64,000 bases of DNA from assembly GCA_964592425.1 (NCBI GenBank), contig CAZQCG010000004.1, forward strand, positions 120,480 to 184,479, read 5' to 3'. Shown one piece after another: positions 25,128 through 34,719 of this stretch (positions are counted from its first letter, which is position 1; every line of letters starts with the position of its first letter). The translations under genes were made by a program, and so were the position numbers. The stretch comes from Viridilinea sp964592425. GTDB lineage: Bacteria; Chloroflexota; Chloroflexia; Chloroflexales; Chloroflexaceae. Below the pieces are notes generated by a model that was given only the letters and a program-made list of their open reading frames with translations, did no database searches and was not told the DNA's origin.

Positions 25128-26135
25128 GTGCTGTTCGGCCTGTCAGCGCTCAGCTTCAGCTTTCGATGTGGACTGATCGGTCGTGGCACCTCGCGGGCCG
25201 TGCTCAACCCGCTTGGGATCGAAGCCCTGATCGCGCTAACGGCGCGCGCCGGGCTGCGCAGCCTCGAGTTCCCGCTGGTAATGCTCGCCGATCACAGTCC
25301 CCAGACCCTCGCTGGCCTACGCGACCGTCTTGCCCGTAGCGGCCTCACGCCCGTCTTACAGCACGACGTGATCACGGCGGATGGTTTTGCGCATGTACTC
25401 ACAACGGCAGTGACGCTTGGGGCGCGGACGGTGCGCATCCTGGCCAGTCCGGTACGCGAAGGAGCCCGCACCGGCTTTACACCGGACTGGCAAGCCTATC
25501 TTGAACAGGTGATCACCCAACTGCGCCAGGTCGTGCCGCAGGCCGAGGCCCAGGGCATCAACCTGGCCCTGGAGAATCACCAGGATGTGACGACCAACGA
25601 CCTGCTGCAGATCATCGAAGCAGTGGCAAGCCCTACCGTTGGGATCACCTTCGACGCAGTCAATACCCTGGCGGTCGCTGAAGATCCACTGGTCAGCCTG
25701 AGCCGGCTTGAACCACATATTCGCAATATCCATCTGGCCGATTACCTGGCTTACCCGAGCCAGGAGGGCTGGCGGATGGTGCGTTGCGCCCTGGGCGAGG
25801 GCGATCTGAACCTGCGGCGACTGTTGGCCCTGCTAGCCGACCTGCCCCCCACAACCACCTGCCAGATCGAGCTCTCGAGCCACACGGCCCGCCACATCCG
25901 CCTGCTTACAGACGAATGGTGGGAAGGCTACCCGCCCCACGATGCGCGCCGGGTGCTGCCTGTCCTGCGCGAGTTCGTTGCCCCCGGACGCTCGTATGAT
26001 GCCGATTGGCGCACGCCCTGGGAGCGTGGTGCCCCTGAGGAGCAGATCGCGCTCTACGAGGATCAGCAGTACGCCGCCAGCCTGAATTACCTGCGCTCGC
26101 TCGGCGTGCTCACTCATCGACAGCTATCGGCCTGA
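25128..26135 (+). CDS. Sugar phosphate isomerase/epimerase-like TIM barrel (AP_endonuc_2 fold)
   Basis: A 335-aa metal-dependent TIM-barrel protein of the xylose-isomerase-like superfamily. Landmarks: GLRSLEFPLVMLADHSP, QGINLALENHQDVTTNDLLQI (metal-ligand Glu), SPTVGITFDAVNTLAV (Asp), IRNIHLADYLAYP (His) and CQIELSSHTARHI (Glu). Start GTG 25128 is chosen because AGAGG and an extended -10 lie just upstream; the longer frame to 24972 would cross that promoter. It is followed 37 bp later by aroQ. Which sugar or cyclitol it acts on cannot be told; a shikimate-pathway link to aroQ (3-dehydroshikimate dehydratase-like) is possible but unproved. Confidence 0.75.
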   Translation: MLFGLSALSFSFRCGLIGRGTSRAVLNPLGIEALIALTARAGLRSLEFPLVMLADHSPQTLAGLRDRLARSGLTPVLQHDVITADGFAHVLTTAVTLGARTVRILASPVREGARTGFTPDWQAYLEQVITQLRQVVPQAEAQGINLALENHQDVTTNDLLQIIEAVASPTVGITFDAVNTLAVAEDPLVSLSRLEPHIRNIHLADYLAYPSQEGWRMVRCALGEGDLNLRRLLALLADLPPTTTCQIELSSHTARHIRLLTDEWWEGYPPHDARRVLPVLREFVAPGRSYDADWRTPWERGAPEEQIALYEDQQYAASLNYLRSLGVLTHRQLSA

Positions 26136-26172
26136 TCGCCTCCAGAAGCCCGTGCAGCATAAGGTGATCCCC

Positions 26173-26616
26173 ATGCCCACCATTGCGGTTGTCCATGGCC
26201 CGAACCTGAACATGCTCGGCAAGCGCGAGCCGGCGATCTACGGGCAGACCACACTGACCGAGATCGATGCAACCCTTACGGCCCGTGCTACAACGGCCGG
26301 GTTGGATCTCTTAAGCCTTCAGTCGAACCATGAGGGCGTGCTGGTCGATTTTCTACAGGGCCCGGGCTGGACGGCAGCGGGCATTATCATCAACCCTGGG
26401 GCGCTGACTCACTATGGGCTTGCGCTGCGTGATGCTCTGGCGGCGCTCAGTGCGCCGATCATTGAGGTGCATCTCTCAAATATCTACCGGCGTGAGCCCT
26501 TTCGCCATACCTCGGTGGTCGCCCCGGTAGCCACAGGGCAGATCAGCGGGCTTGGCTGGCGTGGCTACCTGCTGGCTCTAGAATGGCTGATCACCCAGCT
26601 GGGCCAGGTCGGGTAA
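26173..26616 (+). CDS. aroQ: Type II 3-dehydroquinate dehydratase
   Basis: Converts 3-dehydroquinate to 3-dehydroshikimate in aromatic amino acid synthesis. 147 aa, the usual length of the dodecameric type II enzyme. Motifs: VVHGPNLNMLGKREPAIYG (the flexible active-site loop with catalytic Arg and Tyr), LQSNHEGVLVDFLQ, GIIINPGALTHYGLALRDAL, PIIEVHLSNIYRREPFRHTS (catalytic His in EVHLSN) and GLGWRGYLLAL. The start MPTIAVVHG at 26173 follows AAGGTG. Its stop faces lipB across 39 bp with no visible terminator. Confidence 0.96.
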   Translation: MPTIAVVHGPNLNMLGKREPAIYGQTTLTEIDATLTARATTAGLDLLSLQSNHEGVLVDFLQGPGWTAAGIIINPGALTHYGLALRDALAALSAPIIEVHLSNIYRREPFRHTSVVAPVATGQISGLGWRGYLLALEWLITQLGQVG

Positions 26617-26655
26617 GCACCATACTTGAGCGGCCCAGCAGAACACCACTTCAGG

Positions 26656-27336
26656 CTACCCGCCAGGCAAAAGATCGACAGCGAAGGTCGCTGCAAAATG
26701 CTCTAGAAGATGCTGCTGAACCTCCAGGAGCGGCGGTGCTGTGCCGAGCAGGGCCGCAAGCGAGGTGACCGCACGGTCACTGATGCCGCAAGGGACGATC
26801 AGCCCAAAGCCCGTCAGGTCGGGGCAGACATTGAGCGCAAAGCCATGCGAGGTAATCCCTGCGGCACTCAGGCGCACGCCGATCGCGCAGATCTTGGCAC
26901 GCCCCTGCTCGATCCAGACCCCCGTCAGGCCGGGCTGGCGCTCACCGACAAGGCCGTAGTCGGCCAGCAGCCTGATGATCACAGCTTCGAGTTTGCGCAC
27001 ATAAAGACCCAGGTCGGCACCATGCTGGGCAAGTTTGAGGATCGGGTAGCCGACAATCTGGCCGGGAGCGTGATAGGTCACATCACCGCCACGGTCACTC
27101 TGCACAACCGCGACACCGCGCCGGACAAGCTCGGCAGGCTCACGCAGGATATGGGCCGGGTCGGCACGCACACCAAGGGTGATCGTTGGCGGATGTTCGG
27201 TCAACAGGAGCGTATCGGGGGCCGCTCCGCTCGAACGAGCCGTGACAAGACGGCGTTGCAGATCCAGCGCCTCGTGGTAGGCCAGAGGCCCGGCCCGGAT
27301 CACCTGCACCTGGCGCGGGAGCACAGCGCTACTCAC
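26656..27336 (-). CDS. lipB: Lipoyl(octanoyl) transferase
   Basis: Moves octanoyl from acyl carrier protein to lipoyl domains, the first step of lipoate assembly. 226 aa. Motifs: LLLTEHPPTITLGVR, SDRGGDVTYHAPGQIVGYPIL (RGGxVTYHxPGQ), KICAIGVRLSAAGITSHGFALNV with the catalytic Lys/Cys region (here the downstream Cys is in NVCPDLTGFGLIVPCGI). GTG start at 27336, overlapping the preceding oxidoreductase stop (GTGA), which implies coupling. Confidence 0.96.
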   Translation of the reverse strand: MSSAVLPRQVQVIRAGPLAYHEALDLQRRLVTARSSGAAPDTLLLTEHPPTITLGVRADPAHILREPAELVRRGVAVVQSDRGGDVTYHAPGQIVGYPILKLAQHGADLGLYVRKLEAVIIRLLADYGLVGERQPGLTGVWIEQGRAKICAIGVRLSAAGITSHGFALNVCPDLTGFGLIVPCGISDRAVTSLAALLGTAPPLLEVQQHLLEHFAATFAVDLLPGG

Positions 27337-28376
27337 AGACTGGCGATCATGCGGGCCGCAGCACGCCAGCCACTCTCAATCGCCAGGTGCACGCGCCCCT
27401 GTCCGAACTCCTGATCACCGGCGAGATAGATACCTGCCCGCCCGGCCAGGGCCGCCGAGCCGCAAGGGATTTCGGAGAGGGCATAGCGCCAGCGATGCAC
27501 ATCAGCCCAGAGGGGCGGCACCGGCTCCATCTCGATCAAGTTACAGACGAGCGTATGCACCTCAATGATCGCCGCAGGCAACGGCTCGCTCTGCCCATAG
27601 GTGCCCTTCGGCAGAGCCTGCCAGTGTTCGCGACTCCATTTGGGTGACATCTGGGCAAGGATCAGGCCATGCTCGGCGGGAGCCCGTCCAGGTTTGCTGT
27701 GCTCGCAGGCCAGCCAGGCGATCGGATGGCAACGATCATGGTTGAGCAAGGCGTACCAGGGCGGGTTCGGACGGTGGGCATAGGCCAGGGCCACTGAGAG
27801 ACAGGGGCGGTAGTGGGCAGGCGTGAGCGCACTGAGCAAATCGGCGCGCGCAGTCGGCTCAATAACACTGGCCTCAAGGATAGTGGCAGCCTGGGGTGCA
27901 GGGATCGCCAGCAAGACGGCGGCAAAGGGCCCGGCGCTGAGGCCGGTTGAGGTACGCAGGGTATAGCCAACCTCGGCTGACTCTATTGCCATCACGGTCA
28001 ACTCGAGCCGCAGATCGAGCCCACGGGCCATAAAGCGGGCCAGAGCATTGTTGCCACCCGGCCAGCACCAGCGCGGCTCACTGTTGAGCGCCGGATCACC
28101 CGGCATGACTCGTCCATCACCATCGAAAACCCCGATCGGCCCTTGGATCAACTCAGGGGCACCACTTGCCCGCACCAGGGCAAGCAATTCAGGAGAGGGG
28201 GCCTTCATCAACTGAGCACCATGGTCGATCGCACATTCGGCCACGCGACGCGTAGAGACCCGCCCGCCCACACCACGGCTCTTTTCAAAGATTGTGACAC
28301 TCTGGCCGGCCCGCTCTAATTCACGGCCCGCCGCCAGCCCGGCCATCCCTGCTCCGATGATCGCAAGCTGCGCCAT
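27333..28376 (-). CDS. FAD-dependent amine-oxidase/renalase-like oxidoreductase
   Basis: A 347-aa flavoprotein. It opens with AQLAIIGAGMAGLAAGRELERAGQSVTIFEKSRGVGGRVSTRR, the GxGxxG FAD site plus the GG-x-GGR-type motif of NAD(P)-binding-8/amine oxidases, and ends with GIYLAGDQEFGQGRVHLAIESGWRAA, the second FAD-contact motif. IDHGAQLM after the first motif is typical of renalase-like proteins. The start at 28376 follows AAGGTGGG. Coupled to lipB downstream. Substrate unknown. Confidence 0.85.
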   Translation of the reverse strand: MAQLAIIGAGMAGLAAGRELERAGQSVTIFEKSRGVGGRVSTRRVAECAIDHGAQLMKAPSPELLALVRASGAPELIQGPIGVFDGDGRVMPGDPALNSEPRWCWPGGNNALARFMARGLDLRLELTVMAIESAEVGYTLRTSTGLSAGPFAAVLLAIPAPQAATILEASVIEPTARADLLSALTPAHYRPCLSVALAYAHRPNPPWYALLNHDRCHPIAWLACEHSKPGRAPAEHGLILAQMSPKWSREHWQALPKGTYGQSEPLPAAIIEVHTLVCNLIEMEPVPPLWADVHRWRYALSEIPCGSAALAGRAGIYLAGDQEFGQGRVHLAIESGWRAAARMIASL

Positions 28377-28392
28377 CAGCCCACCTTCACTC

Positions 28393-29670
28393 CTACAGCC
28401 CCTGCTGAACGATTGCTTCGAGATCCTGGGCGTCATCATCACCGTACGGGCCAATCACCGCCAGGTGCAGGGCTGAACCGTGCATCAGGCGCTTGGCAAC
28501 CCGTTGCACATCGGACGGAGTGACAGCTTCAACCTCGGCGACAATCTGTTCAACTGGCACAACATGGCCGTAGCGTAGCTGATGTGCCCCGTTACGCGAG
28601 GCAACCGACCAGGTATCCTCAAGCGAGAGCAGCAGCCCACCCTTGACCTGCTCTTTGACCATAGCCAGTTCATCGTCGGTGACCCCATGGCGTACCAGAT
28701 CGCTCAGCGTATCCATCGCCAGGGCGACAGCATCACGCAGGGCGTCGGGATCGACACTGCCATAGATTACCCACATACCGGCGTCGGAGAGATCGTTATG
28801 GTAAGAGCCAACGTTATAGGCCAGGCCATGCTCCTCCCGCAGCAGTTGGAAGAGCCGCGAGGACATACCGCCACCAAGGATCGAGTCGAGCACCTGCAAC
28901 GGGCGACGGTCAGGGTCGTTGTAAGCCAGGCCGGGCAGGCCGAGACAGAAGTTGCCCTGCTCAGTGTCACGGCTCAGCAAGGTCAGGCGCGGGCCAGGCA
29001 AGGCCAGAGGGCGTACCTGGGGGGCCGTTGGGATACCAGCGGGGAGGGTGCCAAAGGCACTACTGACGGCGGCCAGCGCATCGGAGGTATCGATATTGCC
29101 AGCAACTGAGATCACCATGTTGGTACGATTATAGTGGCGCTGCCAGAAAGTGCTGAGGTCGCTGCAACTGAGGCTGCTGACCGACTCGACACTGCCGGCA
29201 ATGTCACGCCCAAGGGGGCTACCGGCCCACATTGATTGTTGCAACAGGTCGTGGATCCAATCACCGGGGGCATCCTGGAGCCCGCGCAGCTCCTCAATAA
29301 TCACCCGACGCTCTTTCTCGATCTCATGCAGATCGAAGAGCGGGTGCAAGACCATCTCGGCAAGCACATCAACAGCCCGATCAAAGTGGATGGTGGCCAC
29401 CTTGGCATAATAGATCGTCGACTCGTAGGCCGTAGAAGCGTTAAGCATGCCACCGACACCCTCAACCGCCTGCGAGATCAGGCGCGGGGTAGGATAACGG
29501 CGGGTGCCCTTAAAGAGCATATGCTCGATAAAGTGGGCCGCACCGCTCTGCTGCTCCGGCTCGTGGCGGGCACCAGCAGCAACGAAGCACCCGATCGAGA
29601 CGGAGTAGGTATGGGGCAGCTCCTCAACCAGGATGCGCAGCCCATCAGAGGTAGTGATCAGCTCTGGCAT
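28393..29670 (-). CDS. M16 family zinc peptidase (processing-peptidase-like)
   Basis: A 425-aa protease of the pitrilysin/MPP class. The inverted zinc motif H-x-x-E-H is seen in AAHFIEHMLFKGTRRYP (residues about 46-50), with the further Glu ligand expected in the EIEKERRVIIEELRG region. ERRVIIEELRGLQDAPGDWIHDLLQQ and the C-terminal RPLQVLDSILGGGMSSRLFQLLREEHGLAYNVGSY are strong M16 signatures. The Zn site is complete, so this is an active-type subunit. It precedes the flavoprotein by 16 bp on the same strand. The start is uncertain between 29670 and 29682. Confidence 0.93.
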   Translation of the reverse strand: MPELITTSDGLRILVEELPHTYSVSIGCFVAAGARHEPEQQSGAAHFIEHMLFKGTRRYPTPRLISQAVEGVGGMLNASTAYESTIYYAKVATIHFDRAVDVLAEMVLHPLFDLHEIEKERRVIIEELRGLQDAPGDWIHDLLQQSMWAGSPLGRDIAGSVESVSSLSCSDLSTFWQRHYNRTNMVISVAGNIDTSDALAAVSSAFGTLPAGIPTAPQVRPLALPGPRLTLLSRDTEQGNFCLGLPGLAYNDPDRRPLQVLDSILGGGMSSRLFQLLREEHGLAYNVGSYHNDLSDAGMWVIYGSVDPDALRDAVALAMDTLSDLVRHGVTDDELAMVKEQVKGGLLLSLEDTWSVASRNGAHQLRYGHVVPVEQIVAEVEAVTPSDVQRVAKRLMHGSALHLAVIGPYGDDDAQDLEAIVQQGL

Positions 29671-29717
29671 AGTGCCAAGCATAACACAAAAGCGAAGTGC
29701 GTGCCGTCATCAAGCCA

Positions 29718-31214
29718 TTAACCGCCAGCTGACGGGATAAGCAACTCCTGCCAGCGTTCGATCTTGCCGGAGGGCTTGATCGGCGTGCGTTCAATGCTGA
29801 AGCTGCGCCGACGGGCAGGCTGCTGCAGGTTCAGCCGGATACGCCCGTCACCATTGTCAGCAGCAAGGCTGACTGCCAGAGGCCCGCTGCGTTCGATCTG
29901 CTGCCAGATGCGGGTGTAGGCCTGGCCGACAACCTCACGCGGATGGATCCCGACGATGGCGGTGCAGAAGTGATTGTTTGCTGCCAGCACGCGATCTTCG
30001 GCATCAAGCAGCAACAGCCCTTCACCAATGCTATCGAAGACAACCCGCAGCATATCGCGCGAACGCTGTAGTTGCTGGGTACGGCGATTGACCAGGGTTT
30101 CGAGGCTGTGGGTCTGATCGCGCAGGCGCTGGACGAGGTGCAGGTTGGCACAGGCGGCGGCAATCAACTGGCCGAAGATCATCAACAGGGGCCATGCGGC
30201 TGGCTCAAGACCCTGGGCGTTGCTGTGCAACAGGGTGTAGGCACCGACCGAAACACCATAGTCGCTCAACGGCAGGGCCAGGCAGGTCAACTCGGGGGTA
30301 GGGCCGGTGGTCGCAATGCGCTGACTGGCCCAGGCCAGGCGGGCCGCGCCGCGCACCAGGGCGATCGCCTCGGCAGTGGGGAGGGGTTCTTCATCGGGTA
30401 GCACCGGCTGCAGGTCGCCATCCTCCTGCACCAGAAAGAGCACGCCGAGCCTAGCCCCGAAGACCTCACGGCTACGGGTCTGGAAGAGCGTAGCCAGAGT
30501 TGTCGGCGGTCGTTCGACACTGAGCACCTGGCTCATCTGGAGCAGATCCATCGCCTGGCTGCGCCGCTGGCGTTCGCTAGCCAGATGACGCGCCGCACTG
30601 AGGGCAACCCCAAGCTGGGCCGCCACCCCCTCAAGCAAAATCAGGTCGTGACTGTTAAAGGCATAGGCTGTCTGACGATGGGTCGTTAGCACACCAAGAA
30701 TAGCTGATGACTGGCGCACGGGAATGACGATCACACTACCGCTGCGGTGGCGCTCGCTGAACTCAAGCCAGCGCCGGTCACGGGCGACATCGGAAAGGGC
30801 CACGCTGCTGCCGTGGCGCAAAACCCAGCCCCCCAGGCCACGGCTGATCACCTCGGCGGCCAGCTCGTGGTCGAGGGGCATAACGGCTCCATCAATCACG
30901 CTGCTGGCTAACTCAATCTGGTGATCGGGGCCAACCAGGATGATGCTGGCACCCGACACCGCCAGGTGGGTCATGATCGCCCGCAGAGTCTGGGCAACAA
31001 TAGTCGCGGGGTCAATCGCCTCGCGAAACTCGATCGCCAACTGAGTGAGCAACGAGGTGCGCTGGATCTGGTCGTCGAGCAGACTCTCGGCGGCAGAGGG
31101 GAGCCCGGTGGCGGTTGCACGCAGGATCTCGTTGGCAGCGCGCAGTTCACGCACCAGGGCACGCAGTTCAACCGGGGTAAACCGGGCGAGGTCTTCAGCT
31201 TGGGGAGTTGACAT
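29718..31214 (-). CDS. Tandem GAF plus PAS sensory protein without output domain
   Basis: A 498-aa soluble sensor. GAF 1 covers about residues 55-210 (LAIEFREAIDPATIVAQTLRAI ... GSVIVIPVRQSSAILGVLTTH), GAF 2 about 235-365, a coiled coil about 365-390 (VQRLRDQTHSLETLVNRRTQQLQ), and PAS about 390-490 (MLRVVFDSIGEGLLLLDAEDRVLAAN). No histidine kinase, GGDEF, EAL or DNA-binding domain follows; the chain ends LIPSAGG. It probably works through a partner protein or by oligomerisation. The ligand is unknown. Divergent from the penicillin-binding protein gene. Confidence 0.82.
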   Translation of the reverse strand: MSTPQAEDLARFTPVELRALVRELRAANEILRATATGLPSAAESLLDDQIQRTSLLTQLAIEFREAIDPATIVAQTLRAIMTHLAVSGASIILVGPDHQIELASSVIDGAVMPLDHELAAEVISRGLGGWVLRHGSSVALSDVARDRRWLEFSERHRSGSVIVIPVRQSSAILGVLTTHRQTAYAFNSHDLILLEGVAAQLGVALSAARHLASERQRRSQAMDLLQMSQVLSVERPPTTLATLFQTRSREVFGARLGVLFLVQEDGDLQPVLPDEEPLPTAEAIALVRGAARLAWASQRIATTGPTPELTCLALPLSDYGVSVGAYTLLHSNAQGLEPAAWPLLMIFGQLIAAACANLHLVQRLRDQTHSLETLVNRRTQQLQRSRDMLRVVFDSIGEGLLLLDAEDRVLAANNHFCTAIVGIHPREVVGQAYTRIWQQIERSGPLAVSLAADNGDGRIRLNLQQPARRRSFSIERTPIKPSGKIERWQELLIPSAGG

Positions 31215-31283
31215 AGCTTGCCATTTCAGGCTGGCCAGGGAGAGCGCGAACCCTGGGAGGAGCGTCGTGTTGCCTCAAGATCG

Positions 31284-31292
31284 AGTGTAGCA
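31284..31292 (-). promoter_or_regulatory. Extended -10 promoter of the GAF/PAS gene
   Basis: TGCTACACT on the minus strand (-10 at 31284-31289, TG at 31291-31292) with no clear -35. It lies about 63 nt before the start codon. Confidence 0.45.
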
Positions 31293-31370
31293 TACCCCTG
31301 TGTCCATCCCGGCACATAACGAGGGGCATGACCTTCTCAGGGCCGCATCAGGCGTATACGGGAAGGGCTA

Positions 31371-31379
31371 TGCTATACT
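31371..31379 (+). promoter_or_regulatory. Extended -10 promoter of the penicillin-binding protein gene
   Basis: TGCTATACT at 31371-31379, without a recognisable -35. Predicted start near 31386, about 58 nt before the ATG. Confidence 0.5.
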
Positions 31380-31443
31380 TCGGCGTCCCTTACAGCAGGA
31401 CGAAGACCACATTTGAACAACACCCATACCATAGGCAATACCT

Positions 31444-34400
31444 ATGCAACGTGAACGCTACACACGCCGAACCTACGGCGGCCATAACGGCCCCCGCCGA
31501 CCGGCCTATCCCGGCCTGTTGCGCGGGCGACGCCCACCTATTCTAGGGCTGCGCCTGCCCCGCCTGGCGGGGAGCTTGCTGATCGTCATTGCCCTGGGGG
31601 TGCTGGCGATCAGCCTGGTGCTCTTCGGCACGGCCTACAGCCTCTACGCTGGCACGGCGGCAAGTCTCAAACCACGCCTGGCGGCACTGGAAGATCGCCA
31701 ACTCTTCGAGTCTTCACGGATCTTCGACCGCAACGGAGAGTTGCTCTACGAATTCTTTGACGCTGGCCGACGTACCAGCGTCGGGATCAACCAGATTGCG
31801 CCGCTGGTGATCAGTGCAACGGTCGCCGTCGAAGACCAGAGCTTCTTCACCAACACCGGCGTCGATCCGTCGGGGATCGCCCGCACCCTCTTCAGCAGCC
31901 TTCAGGCGGGTGAAGAGACCGGCGGTGCCTCGACGATCACCCAGCAGGTGATCAAAAATAGTGTGCTCACCAACGAAGAGCGCAGCCCTGAGCAGCGCTA
32001 CGAACGCAAACTGAAGGAGATCATCCTGGCGCAGGAGCTTGATAAACTCCTCACCAAAGATGAGATCCTCGAGCTTTACCTGAACGAAAACTTCTACGGC
32101 AACCTAGCCTACGGTATCGAGGCGGCTAGCGAGACCTATTTCGGGGTCAGTGCCAGTGAACTGAATTTGAACCAGGCTTCGCTACTGGCTGGATTGCCCC
32201 AACTACCCAGCGTCTACAACCCGATCAACTATCTTGAGCGTGACCAGCAGGGCGGCTACCTGCCCGGCGTTATCCTCGGCGAGAACTGGCTTGACGCGGA
32301 GATCCCCTTACCGGAGACGATCAGTACACCGCGCTGGCGTCAGATCGCGGTGCTGCGGCGCATGGTTGATGATGGCCACATTGAGGAGGCCGAAGCCCGC
32401 TCAGCCATCGCTGAACCATTGCGCTTTGCCGCCCAGGAAGTGCCGCTCAACGCACCCCATTTCGTCTTTTATGTGCGTGACCTGATCCAGGAGCGTTACG
32501 GGCAGGAGGTGCTCTTCGGCGGAGGGCTGCGCATCACCACGACCCTCGACCTGAATATGCAGCGTATGGTGCAGCAGAAAGCCTACGAGCACATCAGCGA
32601 ACTACAGGAGCGCAACATTCATAATGCGTCCGTGGTGGTGATGCAGCCCAATACTGGCCAGGTGCTGGCGATGGTCGGCAGTATCGACTACAACGCCGTC
32701 GTGGCCACCACCAGCCCTGGTGAGGCGGGCAACGTGCTCGATGGTCAGGTCAATGTCGCAACGCGTGAACGGCAGCCCGGCTCGGCCCTCAAGCCCTTTA
32801 CCTACCTGGCGGCCATGGAAAAGGGTATGACCCCTGAGACGGTGCTCTGGGATGTGCCAACCGACTTCCCTGTCAGCGCCAGCGGCAGTGGTGCCTGGTA
32901 TACACCACTGAACTACAACGGGCGCTTCAACGGGCCAGTACGCATCCGTACTGCCCTGGCCAACTCCCTCAACATCCCCGCCGTCAAGGCGCTTAAGTTT
33001 GCCGGGATCGACCAGACCCTTGGCCTGCTCAACCGCGTGGGCATCAAACAGGGTTTGCAGCGTGGCCGTGACTTCTACGGCCTCTCGCTGACCCTCGGTG
33101 GCGGTGAGGTGACGCCCCTTGAGTTGACGACGGCCTACAATACGCTGGCCAGTGGTGGGCGCTACTACGCACCGGTGCCGATCCTGCGTATTACCAACGC
33201 CGAAGGTCGCACCATCGAGGAGTTCCTGCCCCAGCGTGGCCAGCAGGTGGTCGACGAAGGCATAGTGGCGATCATCTCTGATATGCTCAGTGACGACCGT
33301 GCCCGCCAGCCGGTCTGGGGCCTCAACAGCCCGCTCAAGCTGAGTCTGCCAGCGGCGGTCAAGACCGGTACGACTAACGACTGGCGCGACGCCTGGGCGG
33401 CTGGCTACACGCCCTTTGTGACGGTCGGTGTCTGGACCGGCAATAACAACAACGAGCCAACTGAGCAGGTCGAGAGTCTGACCGGCGGCGGGGTAATCTG
33501 GCGCAACGTCATGGAAGAGTTATTTGTCTGGATTCGCGAAGATCCTCAGTACCGCACGCTCTTTGCGGCACCCTTCGCCGATGGAGTGATCCCCACCGAG
33601 TTCAAGCTACCTGAGGATAAGCTCGAAAAGCGGGCGATCTGCGCCTTGCCCGGTTCCTACGGCGGCTATAACCAGGAACTCTTTACCCGCCCAATGCTCA
33701 GTGCCATCCTCAGCGGTACGCCCACCAGCGGCACCCCAGGCCCCACCGACAGCCCGACGCCCACGGGTGATCCAGACGAGGTACGCAACATCCCCTGCAC
33801 GGCCTACTCACGCGTCACCGTGGTTCGCATCCCCAATGCCGCCGAATGGAGCAGCGACGGGCAAATTGTGCTGAACAACCCGGCTGAGGGTCAGGCCCCC
33901 CAGCGGGCCGCCTACTGTCGCCCCGAGGCCGGGAGCAACTACCCGCCGTCGCTGGTACGCACCATCTACAACTGGAAGACACCCCCGCCCGACCCGGATA
34001 TGCGGGTGCGCTATGAGTGGCAGGGTGGTGATGCAGGGTCGAATATCCGCGTCAATTCACTCCCCGCCTGTAGCGCCGACATGTTTGACCCGCCGCGCCC
34101 GCAACCGCCAGTGGCCGGAGCCATCCAGATGCCCGATCTGCAACGACTGGGCGAGAATCAGGCCAAGGTGCTCTTGAGCTCGCTTGGCGTACAGGCCGGC
34201 TCGATCTACGTCGATTACCAGGATCGTGTCCGACTCGGGGCGATCTTCGACGAGTTCGCAGCCTATAGCGTGGTAAGCACCCAGCCAGCCGCTGGTGACT
34301 GGATCGTTCCCGGTACCGCCGTGATCCTCGGTATCCGCGCCCCCGACGCAAATTCGGCCCCGGAGCCTAGCCCAGTACCACCCAGCGACCCGCCCCCCAC

Positions 34401-34602
34401 ACCCACCGCCCCACCACCCAGCGACCCGATCCCCACACCCAGCGACCCACCGCCCAGCGACCCGATCCCCACACCCAGCGACCCACTGCCCAGCGACCCA
34501 AGGCCAGCCCCTGATGTGACAATCGTTCCACTTCCGAACCCGGCCCCCCCGCCAACCAACGACCCACCGCCGGAGGCGACCACCCAACCAGACGGGGGCT
34601 GA
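31444..34602 (+). CDS. Class A penicillin-binding protein with PASTA domain and Pro-rich tail
   Basis: A 1052-aa bifunctional peptidoglycan synthase. The membrane anchor is at about 42-66. The GT51 transglycosylase follows: catalytic Glu130 in VAVEDQSFFTNTGVDPSGIARTL, then GGASTITQQVIKN and KLKEIILAQELDKLLTKDEILELYLNENFYG. The transpeptidase has S447-x-x-K450 in RQPGSALKPFTYLAAMEKG, and KTGT in AAVKTGTTNDWRDAW near residue 640. A PASTA-type domain lies at about 897-965 (MPDLQRLGENQAKVLLSSLGVQAG), then a repeated P-S-D-P/P-T-P tail to the C terminus, likely wall-spanning. Builds peptidoglycan at the outer membrane face of the cytoplasmic membrane. Confidence 0.96.
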   Translation: MQRERYTRRTYGGHNGPRRPAYPGLLRGRRPPILGLRLPRLAGSLLIVIALGVLAISLVLFGTAYSLYAGTAASLKPRLAALEDRQLFESSRIFDRNGELLYEFFDAGRRTSVGINQIAPLVISATVAVEDQSFFTNTGVDPSGIARTLFSSLQAGEETGGASTITQQVIKNSVLTNEERSPEQRYERKLKEIILAQELDKLLTKDEILELYLNENFYGNLAYGIEAASETYFGVSASELNLNQASLLAGLPQLPSVYNPINYLERDQQGGYLPGVILGENWLDAEIPLPETISTPRWRQIAVLRRMVDDGHIEEAEARSAIAEPLRFAAQEVPLNAPHFVFYVRDLIQERYGQEVLFGGGLRITTTLDLNMQRMVQQKAYEHISELQERNIHNASVVVMQPNTGQVLAMVGSIDYNAVVATTSPGEAGNVLDGQVNVATRERQPGSALKPFTYLAAMEKGMTPETVLWDVPTDFPVSASGSGAWYTPLNYNGRFNGPVRIRTALANSLNIPAVKALKFAGIDQTLGLLNRVGIKQGLQRGRDFYGLSLTLGGGEVTPLELTTAYNTLASGGRYYAPVPILRITNAEGRTIEEFLPQRGQQVVDEGIVAIISDMLSDDRARQPVWGLNSPLKLSLPAAVKTGTTNDWRDAWAAGYTPFVTVGVWTGNNNNEPTEQVESLTGGGVIWRNVMEELFVWIREDPQYRTLFAAPFADGVIPTEFKLPEDKLEKRAICALPGSYGGYNQELFTRPMLSAILSGTPTSGTPGPTDSPTPTGDPDEVRNIPCTAYSRVTVVRIPNAAEWSSDGQIVLNNPAEGQAPQRAAYCRPEAGSNYPPSLVRTIYNWKTPPPDPDMRVRYEWQGGDAGSNIRVNSLPACSADMFDPPRPQPPVAGAIQMPDLQRLGENQAKVLLSSLGVQAGSIYVDYQDRVRLGAIFDEFAAYSVVSTQPAAGDWIVPGTAVILGIRAPDANSAPEPSPVPPSDPPPTPTAPPPSDPIPTPSDPPPSDPIPTPSDPLPSDPRPAPDVTIVPLPNPAPPPTNDPPPEATTQPDGG

Positions 34603-34712
34603 GCCCAATACGTTTCAAATAGGGGCAAGCGCAGATTGATCAAGGCCGATCAGACGCAGAAGCTTTGCGGCTTTGCGGCTTTGCGTGAGCTTATCTGAAA
34701 GGTATTGGGGCT
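34602..34712. repeat. 111-bp inverted-repeat element after the PBP gene
   Basis: Ends 34602-34621 and 34692-34712 are imperfect inverted repeats (AGCCCAATACGTTTCAAATA against AGCCCCAATACCTTTCAGATA). Inside are TGATC-N6-GATCA near 34637-34652 and three tandem copies of CTTTGCGG/T at 34663-34686. It starts on the last base of the PBP stop codon. Probably a small non-coding repeat or a terminator-like fold; no transposase is present. Confidence 0.5.
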
Positions 34713-34719
34713 AAGCCAT

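Noticed and set aside
34057..34643. Minus-strand frames opposite the Pro-rich tail of the PBP, rich in Gly-Ser-Leu-Gly or Arg-Trp-Val repeats
   Set aside because: Their repeats simply mirror the repeated PSDP/PTP codons on the plus strand.
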